Shown: positions 25,261 to 33,450 of the stretch, in pieces
Position numbering within the stretch: position 1 is the first letter of the stretch
Layout of the letters: each line of letters starts with the position of its first letter
Source of the DNA: Paraburkholderia hospita
GTDB taxonomy: Bacteria; Pseudomonadota; Gammaproteobacteria; Burkholderiales; Burkholderiaceae
Direction of reading: 5' to 3'
Assembly: GCF_002902965.1 (NCBI RefSeq)
Contig: NZ_CP026106.1
Location: forward strand, 2,666,001-2,730,000
Length of the DNA: 64,000 nucleotides
Translations under genes and position numbers: made by a program
Notes under the pieces: generated by a model
The model's input: the letters and a program-made list of their open reading frames with translations, nothing else
The model's database searches: none
Told to the model about the DNA's origin: nothing

Positions 25261-26451
25261 ATGACGGCAAAACAGGCTGTGAGCGCAAATATGAATACAA
25301 GGAAGGCCCGGCTTTCGCGTGAACTTGCGAGGCGAGTCCGCACAAAGGCCGCATACGTTGCGGGCATGCTGGCGCTCATCGCCACGTGCACCGCTCAAGC
25401 CGAACCCCAAGGGTTTCTCGAAACCCTGCATCGCAATACGACGCTCGTCAACACTGTGCCCGATAACGGCGATCAGAATCCTTACGCGATCGTCGTCGCG
25501 CCGGTCTCGGCGGGTTCGGTGAAACAGGGCGACGTACTGGTCGACAACTTCAACAACTCGGCCAATCTGCAAGGTACGGGTAGTACGATCGTCAACTATC
25601 ACCCCGACACGAAGCAGATAACACTGTTCGCGCAGATTCCGCGCGATCTGAAAGATTGTCCCGGCGGCGTTGGTCTCTCGACTGCAATGACCATGCTCAA
25701 GTCCGGCTGGGTGATCGTCGGCAGCACACCGAGTAATGATGGCACCACGGGCACCAAAGGCGCCGGCTGTCTGGTCGTGCTCGACTCGCAGGGCAAAGTG
25801 ACCTCGACCATCTCCAGCCCGAACATCAACGATCCATGGGGCAACATGGCCGTCGTCGACAACGGTACGAGTGCGACCTTGTTCATCAGCATGGCGGGCT
25901 TCGGCGTCGGCGGCGCGGATGGCGAGCCGCCCGTGTTCAAGCAGGCGACTGTGCTGCGCCTCGACCTCGATATTCCGCAAGGCAAGCCGCCCGTCGTGAA
26001 GAAGGAAACGGTGGTGGGCAGCGGCTTCGGCGCGCAGGCAGACAAGGGCGTGTTCCTCGTGGGACCGACGGGGCTCGCGCTGTCGGCGGATCAAAAGCTG
26101 CTGTTTGTGTCGGACGCAATCGGCAACCGCGTCAACGAGATCGACGAGCCGATGACGCGCGATACCAGCGCCGGTGTCGGACGGCAGCTCACGGCAGACG
26201 GCCTGCTGCATCGCCCGCTCGCGATGGTGACGGCGCCCAACGGCCATCTGCTGGTGACGAATGCACTCAACGGACAGGTCGTCGAGATTGTCCCCGCCAC
26301 GGGCAAGCAGCTCTACGCGCGCTGGATCGATACCGACAAGGCGCAGACACCGCCTGGCAACGGCGACCTGTTCGGCATCGCGATGACGCCCGAGGGCGAT
26401 GGCTTCTACTATGTACAGGATGACGTGAACACGCTGGTGATCGCGAAGTGA
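25261..26451 (+). CDS. Exported NHL/beta-propeller protein
   Basis: A 396-residue protein with an N-terminal basic stretch and hydrophobic segment (residues 32-47, ending AQAEP) that looks like a signal peptide. The mature part has repeated blades such as NPYAIVVAPVSAGSVKQGDVLVDNFN, GPTGLALSADQKLLFVSDAIGNRVNEI and HRPLAMVTAPNGHLLVTNALNGQVVEI (each seen in pieces), the NHL-type propeller pattern. Function is unknown; propellers of this kind bind ligands or proteins in the periplasm. It stands between the porin and the DyP peroxidase genes, so a role in iron-chelate handling is possible. Start could also be Met11. Confidence 0.7.
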   Translation: MTAKQAVSANMNTRKARLSRELARRVRTKAAYVAGMLALIATCTAQAEPQGFLETLHRNTTLVNTVPDNGDQNPYAIVVAPVSAGSVKQGDVLVDNFNNSANLQGTGSTIVNYHPDTKQITLFAQIPRDLKDCPGGVGLSTAMTMLKSGWVIVGSTPSNDGTTGTKGAGCLVVLDSQGKVTSTISSPNINDPWGNMAVVDNGTSATLFISMAGFGVGGADGEPPVFKQATVLRLDLDIPQGKPPVVKKETVVGSGFGAQADKGVFLVGPTGLALSADQKLLFVSDAIGNRVNEIDEPMTRDTSAGVGRQLTADGLLHRPLAMVTAPNGHLLVTNALNGQVVEIVPATGKQLYARWIDTDKAQTPPGNGDLFGIAMTPEGDGFYYVQDDVNTLVIAK

Positions 26452-26482
26452 CGGCAACAGACAAGCAGCAAGAGGCAGCATC

Positions 26483-27775
26483 ATGACGAACGATCAATCC
26501 CCACCGTCGCGGCCTGGCCGGCGCGGCTTTTTGAAAGCCGGCGGAGCCGCCGTCGCGGCGGGCGCCGGACTCGCCACGTCGAGCGTTACGCATGCCGCGT
26601 TGACGCGCACCCACGCCGACGACGTGCAACGCCAGATCGAACCGTTCTACGGCGCGCATCAAGGCGGCGTCGTGACGCCGCAGCAGAGTCATAGCTACCT
26701 CGCGGCTTTCGATCTGAAAACCGACAAGCGCGAGGAAGTGATCGCGCTGCTGCGCGAGTGGACCCAGGCCGCCGCGCGCATGACGCAAGGCAAGCCCGCC
26801 GGCTCGCTCGAAACAGCCGACGACAAACCCGCCGCCGATTCCGCCGATGTACTCGGCCTCGGCGCGTCGTCGCTGACCATCACATTTGGCTTCGGCCCGG
26901 GTCTGTTCACGTCGCGCGACGGCAAGGACCGCTATGGCCTCGCGAGCAAACGCCCTGCCGCGCTCGTCGATCTGCCGCGATTCAACGGCGACCAGCTGAT
27001 CGCCGAGAAGACGGGCGGCGACCTGTTCGTGCAGGCGTGCGCGAACGATGCGCAGGTCGCGTTCCATGCCGTGCGGCAACTCGCGCGCATGGGTTACGGC
27101 GCGATCCAGATGCGCTGGGGCCAGGCGGGCTTCCTGTCGGGTCCGAAAGGTCAGACGCCGCGCAATCTGATGGGCTTCAAGGACGGCACCAACAATCCGT
27201 CGACGGCGAAACCGCCGCTGATGAACCAGTTCGTCTGGGCCAATGCCGCCGACGCGCCGTGGATGCAAGGCGGCACCTATACGGTCGTGCGCCGCATCCG
27301 CATCACACTCGAACACTGGGACCAGATGGAACTCGGCTTCCAGGAACAGGTTTTCGGACGGCACAAATACAGCGGCGCGCCGATCGGCCAGAAAAACGAG
27401 TTCGATGCCGTCGATCTGAAGGCCGTGGACAAGGACGGCAACCCCGTCATTCCCGACAATTCGCACGTGCGCCTCTCGAATCAGGCGAACAATGCGGGCG
27501 CGCAGATCCTCCGTCGTTCGTATTCGTACAACGACGGCACGAACTTCTATATCGAACGCTGGCCGCCATGGCGCCAGGAAACGGAATATGACGCGGGTCT
27601 CATCTTTATCGCGCATCAGGCGGACCCGCGCACAGGCTTCATTCCGATCAACGAAAAGCTCTCGAAGTTCGACGTGATGAACCAGTTCACGACGCACATC
27701 GGCAGCGCGATCTTCGCCGTGCCGCCGGGCGCGCGTGAAGGTTCGTATGTCGGGGCAGGACTGTTCGAAGCATAA
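26483..27775 (+). CDS. efeB: Dye-decolorising (DyP) peroxidase, EfeB type
   Basis: A 430-residue heme peroxidase with a twin-arginine signal (RPGRRGFLKAGG, residues 10-21). The catalytic GxxDG motif is GFKDG at 231-235 with Asp234 distal to heme; the axial histidine is His328 in DNSHVRLSN, and Arg344/345 follow. EfeB proteins act in the periplasm and are reported to oxidise ferrous iron or recover iron from heme in EfeUOB systems. Here EfeO is missing and the partner genes are FbpABC and, divergently, an FTR1 permease. Confidence 0.92.
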   Translation: MTNDQSPPSRPGRRGFLKAGGAAVAAGAGLATSSVTHAALTRTHADDVQRQIEPFYGAHQGGVVTPQQSHSYLAAFDLKTDKREEVIALLREWTQAAARMTQGKPAGSLETADDKPAADSADVLGLGASSLTITFGFGPGLFTSRDGKDRYGLASKRPAALVDLPRFNGDQLIAEKTGGDLFVQACANDAQVAFHAVRQLARMGYGAIQMRWGQAGFLSGPKGQTPRNLMGFKDGTNNPSTAKPPLMNQFVWANAADAPWMQGGTYTVVRRIRITLEHWDQMELGFQEQVFGRHKYSGAPIGQKNEFDAVDLKAVDKDGNPVIPDNSHVRLSNQANNAGAQILRRSYSYNDGTNFYIERWPPWRQETEYDAGLIFIAHQADPRTGFIPINEKLSKFDVMNQFTTHIGSAIFAVPPGAREGSYVGAGLFEA

Positions 27776-27844
27776 GTGCCGTATGTAGGCGTAAAGCACG
27801 CTCAAGCGGCCATTCAATAACGTCAAGAAGAAGAGGTTGAATTC

Positions 27845-28876
27845 ATGAACCGTTCCTGGTTTGGAGCAATGCGTCACGCGGCGCGCGTGACGGCCCTGTC
27901 GCTTTCGATCGCCGCCGCTACAGGCACAACAGGCGCATACGCCGCATCGATTACGGTGTACAGCGCGCAACACGAGCAGGTCATGAACATGCTCGCGAAA
28001 GACTTCGAAAAGCAGTCGGGCATTTCAGTGAAGGTCCGCAATGGCGAAGGCCCGGCACTCGCTGCGCAACTAGTCGCCGAAGGTTCAGCATCACCCGCCG
28101 ATGTGTACTTCACCGAGAACTCGCCCGAACTGATGCTGCTCGAAGAAAAGGGCCTGCTGAGCAAGGTCGATCCCGCCACCATCGGCACCATTCCCACGCG
28201 CTACAGTTCGCCGACGGGACAATGGGTCGGCGTGACCGCCCGCGAAAGCGTGCTCGCGTACAACACGGCGAAGATCCAGCCTTCGCAACTGCCCGCGTCG
28301 ATCTTCGATCTGGCGAAGCCCGAGTGGAAGGGCAAGGTCGGCATCGCGCCCAGCGACGCGGATTTTCTGCCGCTGGTAAGCGCCGTGCTCGCGTTGAAGG
28401 GCGAAGCGCAAACGCTGCAATGGCTCAAGGGCCTCAAGGCAAACGCGCAGATTTTCGACGACGACGAAGGTGTCGTGGCCGCCGTGAATCGTGGCGGCGT
28501 CGTCACGGGCGTGATCAACAACTACTACTGGGCGCGTCTTCATACCCAGCTGGGCGACAAGTCGACGCGTAGTGCGATCTATCACTACACCAATGGCGAC
28601 GTCGGTGGACTCGTGAACGTGTCGGGTGCCGCGATCATGAAGACCGCGCACAACGCCGACGGTGCGCAGCAGTTCCTGAAGTATCTGGTGAGCGAGCGCG
28701 CCCAGACGCTGATGGCAAACAGCCACGTCAGCTATGAATATCCGCTGCATGCCGGCGTCGCACCCGATCCGCTGCTCAAGCCGTTCAACGAATTGCAGCC
28801 GCCGTCTCTCACACTCGAACAACTCGGCGACGACAGCCAGGCGGGCAAGCTGCTGCGCCAGGCCGGTCTGCTGTAA
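27845..28876 (+). CDS. fbpA: Periplasmic ferric-iron-binding protein, FbpA/FutA type
   Basis: A 343-residue type II periplasmic binding protein with a signal peptide (residues 1-33, ending GAYAAS). The mature start ITVYSAQHEQVMNMLAKDF and the paired tyrosines of NNYYWARL are the usual Fe3+ ligands region of FbpA-like proteins; DVYFTENSPELMLLEEKGLL is also typical. It should deliver ferric iron to FbpB. The ATG follows AAGAAGAGG. It is 69 bases from efeB and 11 from fbpB, in one operon. Confidence 0.9.
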   Translation: MNRSWFGAMRHAARVTALSLSIAAATGTTGAYAASITVYSAQHEQVMNMLAKDFEKQSGISVKVRNGEGPALAAQLVAEGSASPADVYFTENSPELMLLEEKGLLSKVDPATIGTIPTRYSSPTGQWVGVTARESVLAYNTAKIQPSQLPASIFDLAKPEWKGKVGIAPSDADFLPLVSAVLALKGEAQTLQWLKGLKANAQIFDDDEGVVAAVNRGGVVTGVINNYYWARLHTQLGDKSTRSAIYHYTNGDVGGLVNVSGAAIMKTAHNADGAQQFLKYLVSERAQTLMANSHVSYEYPLHAGVAPDPLLKPFNELQPPSLTLEQLGDDSQAGKLLRQAGLL

Positions 28877-28887
28877 AGGAACGACAG

Positions 28888-30528
28888 GTGAGCGAGGTGA
28901 CCGACATCGGCGAAGCTGTCGCTGCGATCCAGGTTTCTGCCGATGTCCGCGCGCGCGACGGCAAGCGCGCGCCCCGCGGTCTGCTGGCGGGCGCCGCCGT
29001 CAGTGCACTGCTGGTGCTGCTGCCGCTCGCGTTCACGTTCTACCGCGCGACGACCGTCGGCTTCAGCGATGCAGCGGAACTCGTGTTCCGCCCGCTCGTC
29101 GGCGAGTTGCTCGGCAATACACTGCTGATCACGGTCAGCGCGACGCTGGCGTCGGCTGTCATCGGTACGGCGGCCGCGTGGTTCGTCGAACGCACGGATG
29201 TGCCGGGCCGTCGCCTGTGGGCTGTCGCCAGCGCGGCGCCGCTCGCAATGCCCGCCTTCGTCACGAGCTACGCGTGGGTGTCGATCAGCCTCGATCTGCA
29301 GGACTTCGCGGGCGCGCTGCTCGTCATCACGTCATCGTATTTTCCGCTCGTGTATCTGCCCGTCGCGGCCGCGTTGCGCGGCATGGACCCCGCGCTCGAG
29401 GAAAGCGCTCGCGCGCTCGGCTGCGGACGCTGGGCGACCTTTGCGCGCGTCGTGCTGCCGCAATTGCGACCTGCGCTGCTCGGTGGGATGCTGCTGGTCG
29501 CACTCGGCGTGCTGTCGGAGTTCGGCGCGTTCCAGATGCTGCGTTTTCGCACCTTCACCACCGAAATCTACGCGGAATACCGCACCAGTTTCGACAATAG
29601 CGGCGCTTCGCTGCTCGCGTGTCTGCTGATCCTGCTGTGTCTCGTCTGTCTTGCGTTCGAGTTTCGCGTGCGTGGCAGCGCACGCTATGAACGCGTCGAT
29701 CGCGGCGCGAGGCGGGCGGCGCTGCGTTACGAACTGGTCGGCTGGCACTGGCTCGTGCTGGCGGGTTTCGCTGCGCTGGGCATCGTCACGCTTGGCGTGC
29801 CGCTCGGCATGATCGGCTACTGGCTGACACAGGAAGGCGTAGCCGCCACAACGCCCGCCGAAGTCTCGCCGGAACTGCTGTTTAACGCGACGTTATCGTC
29901 CGTTGGGTTCGGTCTCGCTGCAGCGATGCTCACAACGCTGCTCGTGCTGCCGCTCGCATTTCTGCTCGCGCGTTACCCGGCGCGGCTCGCAACGGTGTTC
30001 GAGCGCACGGTGTTTCTCGCGCAAGGCGTTCCCGGCCTCGTGGTCGCGCTGGCAATCGTCTCGCTCGCCGTGCACGCATTGCGGCCGCTCTATCAAGGCA
30101 CGACACTTCTGATCGTGGCGTACGCGATCCTCTTCATGCCGCTCGCGCTCGTCAGCGTGCGGGCGGCACTGATGCAGGCGCAGCCGCGCCTCGAAGACAC
30201 GGCGCGCGCGCTCGGTCTCAATGCGATGCAAACCTTCGTGCGCGTGCTCCTGCCGTTGGCCGCACCTGGACTTGGCGCCGCGGCCACGATGGTGTTCATC
30301 TCGGTCGTGACGGAACTCAACGCAACATTATTGCTTTCCCCCATCGATACCCATACGCTCGCCACGCAAGTCTGGTCCGACACATCGACGCTCGCATTCG
30401 CCGCGGCCGCGCCCTATGCGGCACTCATGACGGCGATTTCGCTGTGCGCATCGGGCGTGCTGTTCGTCTTGCTGGGACGATCGGCCCTGACCGCGCGCGC
30501 CTCCGAATCCCCTTTGATTTCCAAATGA
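28888..30528 (+). CDS. fbpB: Ferric iron ABC transporter permease
   Basis: A 546-residue inner membrane protein that starts with GTG behind GGAACGACAG. It holds two permease units, each with about six membrane helices and an EAA-type loop: MDPALEESARALGCGRWATF near residue 170 and QPRLEDTARALGLNAMQTF near 435. The internal duplication is usual for FbpB. Its stop overlaps the fbpC start (ATGA), so the two are translationally coupled. Confidence 0.92.
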   Translation: MSEVTDIGEAVAAIQVSADVRARDGKRAPRGLLAGAAVSALLVLLPLAFTFYRATTVGFSDAAELVFRPLVGELLGNTLLITVSATLASAVIGTAAAWFVERTDVPGRRLWAVASAAPLAMPAFVTSYAWVSISLDLQDFAGALLVITSSYFPLVYLPVAAALRGMDPALEESARALGCGRWATFARVVLPQLRPALLGGMLLVALGVLSEFGAFQMLRFRTFTTEIYAEYRTSFDNSGASLLACLLILLCLVCLAFEFRVRGSARYERVDRGARRAALRYELVGWHWLVLAGFAALGIVTLGVPLGMIGYWLTQEGVAATTPAEVSPELLFNATLSSVGFGLAAAMLTTLLVLPLAFLLARYPARLATVFERTVFLAQGVPGLVVALAIVSLAVHALRPLYQGTTLLIVAYAILFMPLALVSVRAALMQAQPRLEDTARALGLNAMQTFVRVLLPLAAPGLGAAATMVFISVVTELNATLLLSPIDTHTLATQVWSDTSTLAFAAAAPYAALMTAISLCASGVLFVLLGRSALTARASESPLISK

Positions 30529-31583
30529 GCGAACTCCGAATCAGCGGGCTGCGCAAAGCCTTCAACGGTTGTGCTGTACTGCACGACGTCGATCTCGCCG
30601 TCCAACCGGGGACGTTGCTCGCGTTGCTCGGTCCATCGGGGGGCGGCAAAACGACATTGCTGCGGGTGTTGTGCGGCTTCGATCGCGCCGACGCCGGTAC
30701 GATCGAAATCGACGGCATACGCGTCGTGGACGACAACCTGCATGTGCCGACCGAGCAACGGCGGATCGGCTACGTGCCCCAGGAAGGTGCGCTCTTCCCG
30801 CATCTTTCCGTGACAGAGAACATTGTGTTTGGGCTGCCACGCACACAGCGACGCGCACGTCATCGTGTCGCGGAACTCCTGAGGCTGGTGGGTCTGTCCG
30901 ATGACTACGCGCAGCGCATGCCACAACAGTTGTCGGGCGGTCAGCAACAGCGTGTGGCACTCGCGCGTGCGCTTGCGCCTTCCCCTTCGCTCGTGCTGCT
31001 GGACGAGCCGTTCTCGTCGCTGGACGCCGCGCTGCGGCTCGAAACACGAGAAGCCGTCGCCGAGGCTCTCGCGGCAACGGGCGCAACGGCCATACTGGTC
31101 ACGCACGATCAGGCGGAAGCACTGTCGCTAGGACATGAAGTGGCCGTGCTGTGGGAGGGCAAACTCATCCAGCGTGCTGCACCTCAAACACTCTATCGGC
31201 GACCTGCGACCCGTGAACTCGCCGCATTCATCGGCGATGCGGTATTGCTGCCCGGCATCGCGGAGAACGGCATCGCAATGTGCCCGCTCGGAAGGCTGCA
31301 ACTCGTCGCGCCTGTTCCCAATGGCCGCGTCGACGTCATGATACGGCCAGAACAGATCCATCTCCTGTCCGCGTCCGAAACGGCGGCAGACCACAGCACT
31401 GTTCAGGACGCGCTGGTAACAAGCATCACCTACAACGGAAGGGACGCAGATATCTGCCTTCAACTATCCAGCGCCGCGCAATCTATCATTCGCGCAAGAG
31501 TGCCGGGGCACCGTTCTCCAAAGGTTGGTGAGCGCGTCCGGCTAAGCGTCGATAGTGACGTGATCGCCTATCCCCATCGATAA
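30525..31583 (+). CDS. fbpC: Ferric iron ABC transporter ATP-binding protein
   Basis: A 352-residue ATPase; the ATG at 30525 overlaps the fbpB stop and is preferred over 30444. Walker A GPSGGGKT is at residues 36-43, the signature LSGGQQQRVALARALA and Walker B VLLDEPFSSLD follow, with the switch histidine in LVTHDQAEA. A C-terminal TOBE-like regulatory domain covers about residues 240-350. It energises FbpB and is the last gene of the iron operon. Confidence 0.92.
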   Translation: MSELRISGLRKAFNGCAVLHDVDLAVQPGTLLALLGPSGGGKTTLLRVLCGFDRADAGTIEIDGIRVVDDNLHVPTEQRRIGYVPQEGALFPHLSVTENIVFGLPRTQRRARHRVAELLRLVGLSDDYAQRMPQQLSGGQQQRVALARALAPSPSLVLLDEPFSSLDAALRLETREAVAEALAATGATAILVTHDQAEALSLGHEVAVLWEGKLIQRAAPQTLYRRPATRELAAFIGDAVLLPGIAENGIAMCPLGRLQLVAPVPNGRVDVMIRPEQIHLLSASETAADHSTVQDALVTSITYNGRDADICLQLSSAAQSIIRARVPGHRSPKVGERVRLSVDSDVIAYPHR

Positions 31584-31700
31584 AGTGTACAGCCTCGCCA
31601 TGCAAGGCCATCCCCGGGCTGATTTCCTTAGTGATGCGCGAACAGTCGGCTGCTACTTCCTTCTTTGACCTGCTCCACCGCTTGCATTGGCTCTCGACCT

Positions 31701-31717
31701 CTTAAGCATTGCATAAG
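31701..31717 (+). promoter_or_regulatory. CTTAAG-type direct-repeat box
   Basis: CTTAAG-CATTG-CATAAG: two hexamers with 11-base periodicity, one mismatch from the perfect repeat at 22158. About 180 bases upstream of the membrane protein gene. Confidence 0.5.
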
Positions 31718-31793
31718 GAAAATCGATCTTTTCAAAAGGTCGTGCGACAGCAAATTGGCGCGTTTGAAAGAAGAACAAAGCATTCTGTAATCA

Positions 31794-31810
31794 CCTAAGC
31801 ATTCGATAAG
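31794..31810 (+). promoter_or_regulatory. CTTAAG-type direct-repeat box
   Basis: CCTAAG-CATTC-GATAAG, same 11-base periodicity and similar spacer to the box at 31701. It lies 84 bases upstream of the membrane protein start at 31895 and is probably the site that controls it. Confidence 0.5.
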
Positions 31811-31894
31811 CAATGCGCCCTCATAGTGCAGCATGAAGTTCTGATCTGCACCTCGATTACCGAGCCGGGTATCGTGAAAAAATGGGGGGAAGGA

Positions 31895-32665
31895 ATGTCA
31901 CATCGACACGTCGCACCGATGCAAAACAAGGTTCCGGAGGTCACGATCGCTTTCTGGACAATCAAGATCTTGTCCACCACGGTCGGCGAAACAGGTGCCG
32001 ATTACCTCGCTGTCCATGTCGGCCTGGGCGCCACGTTGACGATAGCAATCACGCTTTCCATGCTCGCTGCCTCGCTCGTTACACAGTTGAGCACACGAAC
32101 CTATGTGCCGTGGATCTACTGGCTAACTGTCGTGCTGGTAAGCGTGGTCGGCACGCAACTGACGGACGTGCTCACTGATGTTCTTGGAGTAAGCCTTTAC
32201 ACGAGTACGGCCGCATTCGCGGTACTACTCAGCGTTATTTTCGGGACCTGGTACTACCGAGAAAAGACCCTCTCCATTCACACGATCGTCACCCGTCATC
32301 GCGAACTCTTTTACTGGACTGCGATCCTCGTCACGTTTGCACTGGGCACAGCAGCTGGAGACCTTGCGACCGAAGCGTTAGGGCTCGGTTTCAGTCTCGG
32401 CGTCGTCATATTCGGCGTCATGCTTGTCATGATGGGAGTTGCGGCCTACCTCGGCGCCGATCGCGTGCTGATCTTCTGGCTTGCCTACATTCTGACCCGG
32501 CCATTTGGCGCGTCACTCGGCGATCTTCTATCCCAGGCAACTGAGTATGGCGGACTTGGATTGGGTACGGTCGTCACCAGCATTGCCTTTCTCTGCGTCA
32601 TTGTGGTCCTGGTATTCCTGCATACCGCTGCGAGAGTCCGGCAAAGCAGGATCAGCAGTACCTAG
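31895..32665 (+). CDS. Uncharacterised multi-pass membrane protein (COG4705 type)
   Basis: A 256-residue protein. The ATG at 31895 is chosen because GGGGAAGGA stands just upstream; a longer frame from 31826 has no such support. It has about eight hydrophobic helices, with a recurrent pattern around conserved acidic/Thr positions: KILSTTVGETGADYLAV, VVGTQLTDVLTDVLG, ALGTAAGDLATEALG and LTRPFGASLGDLLSQ (internal repeat pairs). This matches the membrane-anchored protein family COG4705, of unknown function. CTTAAG boxes upstream tie it to the neighbouring two-component genes. Confidence 0.75.
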   Translation: MSHRHVAPMQNKVPEVTIAFWTIKILSTTVGETGADYLAVHVGLGATLTIAITLSMLAASLVTQLSTRTYVPWIYWLTVVLVSVVGTQLTDVLTDVLGVSLYTSTAAFAVLLSVIFGTWYYREKTLSIHTIVTRHRELFYWTAILVTFALGTAAGDLATEALGLGFSLGVVIFGVMLVMMGVAAYLGADRVLIFWLAYILTRPFGASLGDLLSQATEYGGLGLGTVVTSIAFLCVIVVLVFLHTAARVRQSRISST

Positions 32666-32719
32666 TTGCACGCCCCTCTTTTACCCGTTCACCGTCATCT
32701 TTCAACCGGAGGATTAACA

Positions 32720-33151
32720 ATGAAGCGTGCCATCGTCAATTCCGCACTCTTGCTCGTAACAGCCAGCGCCGTCGCGGCCAGTCACACATCGGACATGCAT
32801 GCGCCGCTGTGGGTTGCCGCTTTGTCGCCCATCTCGTCGGCAAACGCTGCCACAGAGGTATCGAAGCTCGGCGATCTTTCGAAGTTCCGCGTGATCGTTG
32901 TCGACACCTCGAAGCTGGTCGACGCCAACGACCTCGCGGGCGCAAAAAAGCGGATCAAGGACCTGGAAACGTCGTGGGACGAGGCCGAAGCGGGACTGAA
33001 GCCACGCGCCGCCGCAGACTGGCACAAGCTCGACAAGTCAATCGACGACGCGCTCGAGGCTCTTCGCGAAAGTTCACCTAGCCAAGCCAAGTGTAAAAAG
33101 ACACTCGCGGATTTGCTCGCGTTGATGGATCGGATGAGTGGCAAGGCTTGA
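32720..33151 (+). CDS. Small periplasmic helical protein
   Basis: A 143-residue protein starting at the ATG at 32720 after GGAGGA. The N-terminus is a signal peptide (residues 1-18, ending VAAS; a second hydrophobic stretch extends to NAAT). The rest is mostly helical and charged: LSKFRVIVVDTSKLVDANDLAGAKKRI and LETSWDEAEAGLKPRAAADWHKLD (in pieces). I do not recognise a named family. It lies between the COG4705 membrane protein and the two-component genes in the same direction and could be a ligand- or metal-sensing accessory protein; this is a guess from position. Confidence 0.7.
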   Translation: MKRAIVNSALLLVTASAVAASHTSDMHAPLWVAALSPISSANAATEVSKLGDLSKFRVIVVDTSKLVDANDLAGAKKRIKDLETSWDEAEAGLKPRAAADWHKLDKSIDDALEALRESSPSQAKCKKTLADLLALMDRMSGKA

Positions 33152-33172
33152 GGTCAGTGTCAGGTTCCTCCT

Positions 33173-33189
33173 CTTAAGACTTTGATAAG
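33173..33189 (+). promoter_or_regulatory. CTTAAG-type direct-repeat box before the response regulator
   Basis: CTTAAG-ACTTT-GATAAG, 42 bases upstream of the response regulator start. Such a position suits autoregulation of the two-component pair. Confidence 0.55.
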
Positions 33190-33231
33190 CAACAGGCCGC
33201 GACAATCCACCCATTCGGGAGAAAACGCACC

Positions 33232-33450
33232 ATGCGCCTGTTGCTGGTAGAAGATGACGAGATGATCGGCGAGCCTGCCGCAAGCGGGCCCTATACCCGT
33301 TCGGCACTCGAAGACAAGTTGTACGGATGGGGCGAAGAAATCGCCAGCAACGCGATCGAAGTGCATGTACATGGTCTGCGGCGCAAGATCGGTGCTGACC
33401 AGATAGTGACCGTGCGTGGTGTCGGTTACCGGCTCAAGCGATGCGAATGA
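33232..33450 (+). pseudogene. OmpR-family response regulator (QseB/PmrA type) with large in-frame internal deletion
   Basis: The 72-residue frame joins the first 14 residues of a receiver domain ([14 protein letters not shown], with the acidic pair) directly to the last third of a winged-helix effector domain ([15 protein letters not shown], then [13 protein letters not shown] and [10 protein letters not shown]). Full-length relatives have about 220 residues, so roughly 150 are missing, among them the phospho-acceptor aspartate and dimer face. The recognition helix and wing remain and the frame is open, so a short product may still be made, but it cannot take part in phosphorelay. The kinase gene overlaps its stop. 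Confidence 0.85.
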
